This document shows, piece by piece, positions 1 through 7,638 of a DNA stretch of 7,638 nucleotides (the stretch's first letter is position 1; each line of letters begins with the position of its first letter). The stretch is from contig DKLL01000163.1 of NCBI GenBank assembly GCA_002455755.1, positions 38,361 through 45,998 of the forward strand, written 5' to 3'. This DNA is from Acinetobacter sp. UBA6641 (GTDB lineage Bacteria > Pseudomonadota > Gammaproteobacteria > Pseudomonadales > Moraxellaceae). The notes under the pieces are model-generated. The model did not search any database and was not told the origin of the DNA. It saw only the letters and a list, made by a program, of their open reading frames with translations. The translations under genes were made by a program, and so were the position numbers.

Positions 1-2990
<2,990 letters not shown>

Positions 2991-3032
2991 TACTGCTTTT
3001 GACTAGTACTGGGCGTGCTTATCAGGGGCGGT

Positions 3033-3076
3033 AAAAACGAAATAGACAAGCCAATGCAGCTTCACTACATTGGCTT
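3033..3076 (-). terminator. Hairpin after todH, probable end of the catabolic transcript
   Basis: A perfect 9-base inverted repeat (AAGCCAATG / CATTGGCTT at 3048-3056 and 3068-3076) lies 37 bases after the todH stop. In the minus-strand RNA the stem extends by U-G, A-U and G-C pairs to 12 pairs around a 5-base loop, UGAAG. The U-G wobble would be an A-C mismatch in the plus-strand RNA, so the fold favours the direction of the operon. A T-rich stretch follows, ending in TTTTT at 3037-3033. The T run starts about 10 bases after the stem rather than directly after it, so this is an imperfect intrinsic terminator. It may instead be an attenuator or a 3'-end stabilising hairpin. Confidence 0.55.
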
Positions 3077-3113
3077 CAGGCTCATTCGTACCAACGGTGA
3101 TATGATGCTCCGT

Positions 3114-4172
3114 TCAGTTCGCCTCGCTGGATACCGACTCGAAATGGATACGCTCGTGTTCCTGCTGTTTGAGCAGATCGAGTGCGACGTCAATGATCAT
3201 GTCTTCCTGACCACCAACCATCCGTCTACGTCCGAGTTCGACAAGAATATCCACCGTCTTGAGTCCATATTTACTGGCAGCCATCTCACTATGGCGCAGG
3301 AAGCTGCTGTAAACGCCCGCATACCCTAAAGCCAACGTCTCACGGTCCACGCGCACGGGGCGGTCCTGCAATGGGCGCACCAAGTCGTCGGCCGCATCCA
3401 TTAGCTTGTACAGGTCGGTACCGTGGTTCCAACCCATCCGTTCCGCAGCAGCAATAAACACTTCTAGTGGCGCATTTCCAGCACCAGCACCCATGCCAGC
3501 TAAGCTTGCATCTACACGGTCGCAACCATTTTCTACAGCAATAATGCTATTGGCTACCCCTAGACTCAAATTATGATGTGCATGTATTCCAGTCTGTGTC
3601 TCGGGTTTTAGCGTGTCCTTGAAGGCACGGAAGCGATCCCGTACACCATTCATGCTCAGTGCACCACCAGAATCAACTACATAACATACTGTCGCACCAT
3701 AACTTTCCATTAACTTGGCTTGCTGCGCCAAGTTTTGCGGTGTAGTCATGTGACTCATCATCAAGAAGCCAACAGCCTCCATACCTAAGTGACGCGCATA
3801 CTCGATGTGCTGTCTGGAAATGTCAGCCTCCGTGCAGTGCGTAGCAACGCGTACCACACGCACACCCGCTTCATAGGCAGCCTTAAGATCATGTACAGTA
3901 GCAATGCCTGGCAAGAGTAATGTTGTAATCTTGGCATGCTTGACCACACTAGCCACGGCTTCAATCCATTCTAAATCCGTATGAGCACCAAAGCCGTAAT
4001 TGAAACTACTTCCCTGTAAACCATCACCATGGGCAACTTCGATAGAATCGACCTTGGCATCATCCAGAGCTTGTGCAATCTGCTTAACTTGATCCACTGT
4101 ATACTGGTGGCGGATCGCGTGACTACCATCACGCAGTGTCACATCAGAGATGTAAATTTTCTGTTGAGTCAT
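3114..4172 (-). CDS. todH: 4-hydroxy-2-oxovalerate aldolase
   Basis: Cleaves 4-hydroxy-2-oxovalerate to pyruvate and acetaldehyde, the last carbon-carbon cleavage of the meta pathway. The product is 352 residues, the normal size for the DmpG/BphI/TodH family. The N-terminal motif [10 protein letters not shown] (10-19) carries catalytic R14, metal ligand D15 and H18. The motif GIHAHHN (195-201) supplies the two metal-ligand histidines H197 and H199. These match DmpG D18, H200 and H202 with a constant offset of three. The glycine-rich loop [13 protein letters not shown] (225-237) is also typical. The start was chosen at ATG 4172 because it has AAGGA seven bases upstream and gives the family N-terminus MTQQK. 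A TTG at 4190 would add six residues. Family members bind the partner acetaldehyde dehydrogenase, here encoded 10 bases upstream, and channel acetaldehyde to it. BphI/DmpG homologues are close alternatives in name only. Confidence 0.93.
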   Translation of the reverse strand: MTQQKIYISDVTLRDGSHAIRHQYTVDQVKQIAQALDDAKVDSIEVAHGDGLQGSSFNYGFGAHTDLEWIEAVASVVKHAKITTLLLPGIATVHDLKAAYEAGVRVVRVATHCTEADISRQHIEYARHLGMEAVGFLMMSHMTTPQNLAQQAKLMESYGATVCYVVDSGGALSMNGVRDRFRAFKDTLKPETQTGIHAHHNLSLGVANSIIAVENGCDRVDASLAGMGAGAGNAPLEVFIAAAERMGWNHGTDLYKLMDAADDLVRPLQDRPVRVDRETLALGYAGVYSSFLRHSEMAASKYGLKTVDILVELGRRRMVGGQEDMIIDVALDLLKQQEHERIHFESVSSEAN

Positions 4173-4179
4173 GGTGATA

Positions 4180-4184
4180 TCCTT
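4180..4184 (-). promoter_or_regulatory. Ribosome binding site that fixes the todH start
   Basis: The minus strand reads AAGGA seven bases before the ATG at 4172. Its first two bases are the last two bases of the todI stop codon TAA (4185-4183). A ribosome ending todI would therefore sit on this site, which suggests translational coupling and matched amounts of the two partner enzymes. The same site lies inside the reading frame that would start at TTG 4190, which argues against that start. Confidence 0.7.
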
Positions 4185-5133
4185 ATTCAACCTGAGAATC
4201 GAGCATACGCACAGCCATTTTCTCTGCGGTACGTAATGCAGCGCTGGTCATGATGTCCAAGTTACCTGCATAAGCTGGCAGATAGTTTGCGGCACCCTCT
4301 ACTTCTAAGAAAATTGAAGTCTTGAGCCCACTCATACGTTCTCCAACACCAGGAATATTAAACGGGCGATCGGCCTCAATGCGGTCGAACTGTACGTGTT
4401 GCTTTAATCGATAACCTGGGACATATGCCTGTACTGCATCCACCATTGATTGCACTGACTCTTTAATTTGCTCGATGTCAGCGAAATCACTAAGTGTATA
4501 GATAGTGTCTCGCATCATCAGTGGCGGTTCAGCTGGATTTAGAATGATGATTGCCTTGCCTTTAGCAGCTCCACCTACCGCCTCAATCGCCTGTGAGGTA
4601 GTTTCTGTAAACTCGTCAATATTGGCACGAGTACCAGGTCCAGCACTTTTACTTGAGATACTAGCGATAATCTCTGCGTAATGTACCTTAGCCACACGTG
4701 ATACCGCGGCAACCATGGGAATAGTAGCCTGCCCTCCACACGTGACCATATTAACGTTGGTTGCATCTAAGTGATCATCACCATTGACCACTGGTATACA
4801 GTAGGGTCCAATGGCGGCAGGTGTCAGATCGATCATGCGTAATTGAGGTTTACGCTCACGTAACAAAGCCTCATTTTTCACATGTGCGTTGGCACTTGTA
4901 GCATCGAATACAATATCGATTTCATTGAATATCGGCAAACGCGTCAACCCTTCTACACCTTCGTGAGTGATTGTTACCCCCATGCGCTGGGCGCGTGCGA
5001 GCCCGTCCGATGCAGGATCGATGCCAACCATCGCTCCCATTTCAATGTTTTTCCCCTGCCTAAGTATCTTGATCATCAGATCAGTGCCGATATTGCCACT
5101 ACCAATAATAGCGGCCTTGACTTTACGGGTCAT
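4183..5133 (-). CDS. todI: Acetaldehyde dehydrogenase (acylating)
   Basis: Oxidises acetaldehyde with NAD+ and coenzyme A to acetyl-CoA, removing the toxic product of the aldolase. The product is 316 residues, the usual length for the DmpF/BphJ/MhpF/TodI family. The Rossmann motif [10 protein letters not shown] lies at residues 9-18. The catalytic cysteine is C132 in MVTCGGQAT, the same number as in DmpF. FDATSA (76-81) and DLTPAAIGP (102-110) are typical of the family. The ATG at 5133 has a strong AAAGGAG (5147-5141) seven bases upstream. The gene is followed after 10 bases by its partner aldolase, and the pair forms a channelling complex in characterised homologues. A 108-base spacer separates it from todG upstream. 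No broken or missing key residue is seen. Confidence 0.94.
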   Translation of the reverse strand: MTRKVKAAIIGSGNIGTDLMIKILRQGKNIEMGAMVGIDPASDGLARAQRMGVTITHEGVEGLTRLPIFNEIDIVFDATSANAHVKNEALLRERKPQLRMIDLTPAAIGPYCIPVVNGDDHLDATNVNMVTCGGQATIPMVAAVSRVAKVHYAEIIASISSKSAGPGTRANIDEFTETTSQAIEAVGGAAKGKAIIILNPAEPPLMMRDTIYTLSDFADIEQIKESVQSMVDAVQAYVPGYRLKQHVQFDRIEADRPFNIPGVGERMSGLKTSIFLEVEGAANYLPAYAGNLDIMTSAALRTAEKMAVRMLDSQVE

Positions 5134-5241
5134 AATGAAACTCCTTTAATCATTAAGCCATCGCGTCCGGTCGCATAACGTATAATTATTTACGCAAATT
5201 CCGGAAATTTTATGATTGAAGATGGGCTCACTTGCATGCTT

Positions 5242-6033
5242 CTATCCCTTTGCAAAATTAGCGGTCACCGACCCAAGCCCTTCTATCCGTACATTAAATA
5301 TATCGCCTGCTGCGACGGGCACCATCGGACCGAGCGCACCTGAAAGAACTGTGTCACCAGCACGCAATGGACGACCCAGCTTAGCCATGACTTTAGCCAA
5401 CCAAAGAACTGCATTGAGCGGTGATCCTAGGCAAGCAGCTCCAACTCCAGAGGATACCAATAATCCTTGTCGCTCCATCACCATCCCTGCATGGCGTGAA
5501 TCAAAATCGCACAGCCGCTTTGGCATGGAACCCAATACGTACAGACCCGATGAAGCATTGTCAGCTATAGTATCCGTGATACGAATATCCCAATTCGCTA
5601 TACGTGAACCCACGATCTCGATCGCTGGAACTGCGAATTCAATGGCGCGAAAAAGGTCAGCCACCGTCAAATAGTCATCGTCAAGATCACGTCCCAAGAC
5701 AAAGGCTATTTCGGCTTCGACTTTAGGTTGAAGCACATCATTGAGAGAGATTTCCTCACCCTCTGTACGTGCCATGTCAGCGAACAACATCCCATAATCA
5801 GGCTGTTCCACTCCGAGTTGTTTTTGCACTGCGACTGAAGTCAGTCCAATCTTTCGTCCAACCAGTCTTCGCCCCGCATTCAATGCTCGTTGTGTATTGA
5901 CCTCTTGCACAACATAAGCCGCTTCTAAATCCATCTCACCTATTAGATTGCGCACTGGCGCAATAGCTGTGCCCGACAGTGCGGCCTCATGCAGAAAATC
6001 AGCGACTTTGTGTACGTTATCTGGTTCATTCAT
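5242..6033 (-). CDS. todG: 2-hydroxypenta-2,4-dienoate hydratase
   Basis: Adds water to 2-hydroxypenta-2,4-dienoate, the product of ring-fission hydrolysis, giving 4-hydroxy-2-oxovalerate for the aldolase. The product is 263 residues, normal for the MhpD/DmpE/BphH/TodG family within the fumarylacetoacetate-hydrolase-like fold. The metal-binding acids E106 and E108 lie in PKVEAEIAF (103-111) and E139 in PAIEIV (136-141), the same numbers as in MhpD. GRKIGLTS (59-66) and [11 protein letters not shown] (230-240) are further family signatures. The ATG at 6033 has AAGGAG (6049-6044) ten bases upstream. The closely related 4-oxalocrotonate decarboxylases share this fold, but the pathway context and the absence of a decarboxylation branch in the window favour the hydratase. 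Spacers of 120 and 108 bases lie before and after the gene. Confidence 0.92.
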   Translation of the reverse strand: MNEPDNVHKVADFLHEAALSGTAIAPVRNLIGEMDLEAAYVVQEVNTQRALNAGRRLVGRKIGLTSVAVQKQLGVEQPDYGMLFADMARTEGEEISLNDVLQPKVEAEIAFVLGRDLDDDYLTVADLFRAIEFAVPAIEIVGSRIANWDIRITDTIADNASSGLYVLGSMPKRLCDFDSRHAGMVMERQGLLVSSGVGAACLGSPLNAVLWLAKVMAKLGRPLRAGDTVLSGALGPMVPVAAGDIFNVRIEGLGSVTANFAKG

Positions 6034-6153
6034 GCTTATATCTCTCCTTGATTAACACCGTCTATAATCCTTATTTATGCTACCCTGCTGTCCAAAACGT
6101 TCGTCTTATGAGCATGCAAATAAAAGTAGGACTAGAGCTGCTAGACTGACCGA

Positions 6154-7029
6154 TCATGCGGGCGCCTGAAACTTGTGTCCCCATATGCTGATGCGATCAT
6201 AGCGCACCACTGACCAGTCTCGGTTTACCTCACGTGCACCCCAGCCGTACTCGACTGCGAAGCCCGAAGGTGTCGCACCATAGAACGAAATCATGTGATC
6301 GTTAGTATGTCGGCCAAGCGTCATGACCACCTCACGGTCCTCATAAAATTTGTCATATGCCAAACCCACGTCATCCATACCGTTAAGTTGCAGCATAAAG
6401 TGATGAAGCCGTTTTGATCCTGGCAGCTTAGCAAACGCAAATGAGTGGTGACGACCATTGCAATAAAAGAAATAGAGAGTAGTGGACAACCCGTCGCAAA
6501 TAGTCCAGTCAATGACATCGGCAAGCTGAAGGCCCAATGCTTTGGTATAAAAAGCGAGTGCTTCATCCACATCCGAAACGTTCAACACATAGTGACCGAA
6601 ACCCTGGTTTCCAGTTTGAAATCCGGAAACACCGGTAGGTGAGGTGAATGGCTGTTCGAACAACTCTGTGCCGCCATAATATACCTCGACACGATTACCG
6701 AACGGATCGTTACACGAAATCAATCCGAGCACACCGCGCTTGGCGATTAATTCCTGTCCCTCGACCTTGACTGTAACGCCGAAGGCCTCCAGTCTTTGCT
6801 TGACCTCCTGCAATCCCTGTTCACTATCCACCTCGTAGCCAGCAAAAAGATAGTCATCAGCAGATCCTTTGCTGACCGACAGTCGCCAGGCACGCGAGTC
6901 GATTCGAAACGTCGCCTCCATTTCGCTGGCTGAAGCTTCCATCATCCCTAACTTGGTCGTGGCGAAGGTACTCCATTTAGGTACATCTACGACTTCAAAG
7001 CCCAAGTAACCCAATCTTTTAATACTCAT
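6154..7029 (-). CDS. todE: Extradiol catechol dioxygenase (3-methylcatechol / 2,3-dihydroxybiphenyl type)
   Basis: Fe(II) enzyme that opens a 3-substituted catechol next to the hydroxyl groups, giving a yellow meta-cleavage product. The product is 291 residues with two vicinal-oxygen-chelate repeats: an N-terminal half (about 1-125) without metal ligands and a C-terminal catalytic half (about 135-290). The Fe ligands H146 (GHYVL), H210 (LHHFML) and E260 (AVEYGW), and the second-sphere residues H195, H241 and Y250, all fall on the same numbers as in BphC of strain LB400. The sequence is very close to remembered P. putida F1 TodE, including the C-terminus WGHKFQAPA. The ATG at 7029 has AAAGGAG (7043-7037) seven bases upstream. 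The todD stop lies 15 bases before it, so the two are co-transcribed. Naming as bphC instead of todE is possible, since the family covers both substrates. Confidence 0.93.
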   Translation of the reverse strand: MSIKRLGYLGFEVVDVPKWSTFATTKLGMMEASASEMEATFRIDSRAWRLSVSKGSADDYLFAGYEVDSEQGLQEVKQRLEAFGVTVKVEGQELIAKRGVLGLISCNDPFGNRVEVYYGGTELFEQPFTSPTGVSGFQTGNQGFGHYVLNVSDVDEALAFYTKALGLQLADVIDWTICDGLSTTLYFFYCNGRHHSFAFAKLPGSKRLHHFMLQLNGMDDVGLAYDKFYEDREVVMTLGRHTNDHMISFYGATPSGFAVEYGWGAREVNRDWSVVRYDRISIWGHKFQAPA

Positions 7030-7044
7030 GATAATTCTCCTTTA

Positions 7045-7638
<594 letters not shown>

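Noticed and set aside
3015..3329. Plus-strand open frame of 104 codons across the end of todH and the spacer
   Set aside because: It overlaps the conserved end of todH in antisense, has no recognisable motif or ribosome site, and looks like a by-product of the real gene.
4173..4190. TTG at 4190 as the start of the aldolase
   Set aside because: It would add six residues not remembered in the family and would place the AAGGA site inside the gene. ATG 4172 has correct spacing and the family N-terminus.
5134..5241. Promoter in front of todI in the AT-rich spacer
   Set aside because: TTATAC on the minus strand has no acceptable -35 at 16-18 bases, and the perfect TATAAT in this spacer is on the plus strand, facing the wrong way with no gene to serve.
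6034..6153. Promoter in front of todG (TGGACA with downstream TATAGA)
   Set aside because: The spacing is about 22 bases, too long for sigma-70, and no better -10 lies at the right distance.

Overview
The window is part of a toluene/benzene-type aromatic degradation cluster, read entirely from the minus strand. From right to left in transcription order it holds the end of a cis-dihydrodiol dehydrogenase (todD-like, cut by the right edge), an extradiol ring-cleavage dioxygenase (todE-like), a 2-hydroxypenta-2,4-dienoate hydratase (todG-like), an acylating acetaldehyde dehydrogenase (todI-like), a 4-hydroxy-2-oxovalerate aldolase (todH-like), and a very large hybrid sensor histidine kinase (todS-like, cut a few codons before its end by the left edge). 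Gene order and protein lengths match the tod cluster of Pseudomonas putida F1 and DOT-T1E (D-E-G-I-H-S-T). The response-regulator gene todT is therefore expected just beyond base 1, and the ring-hydroxylating dioxygenase genes beyond base 7638. These comparisons come from remembered family sequences, not from a search.

How the genes work together: an upstream dioxygenase makes a cis-dihydrodiol. TodD oxidises it to a catechol such as 3-methylcatechol, and TodE cleaves the ring next to the hydroxyls. A hydrolase (todF, not in this window) releases 2-hydroxypenta-2,4-dienoate. TodG hydrates this to 4-hydroxy-2-oxovalerate, TodH splits that into pyruvate and acetaldehyde, and TodI turns acetaldehyde into acetyl-CoA. 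TodS senses the aromatic inducer in the cytoplasm and signals through a four-step phosphorelay to TodT.

Layout: 7638-5242 holds todD, todE and todG. 5133-3114 holds todI and todH, which lie 10 bases apart. 3113-2924 is a 190-base spacer with a strong hairpin (likely the end of the catabolic transcript) and a candidate promoter for the sensor gene. 2923-1 is todS. Two spacers of about 110-120 bases (6034-6153 and 5134-5241) carry no gene I can see.

Organism: proteobacterial, most likely Pseudomonas or a beta-/gammaproteobacterial relative such as Thauera that carries the cluster on a plasmid or island. Hand counts on sampled lines give about 54% GC for the catabolic genes but about 42% for todS, which suggests a mosaic origin. 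I see no undescribed system here. The points most worth a second look are an alanine in place of the H-box proline in the second kinase core of TodS, the composition step at the todH/todS junction, and the strand-specific hairpin between them.
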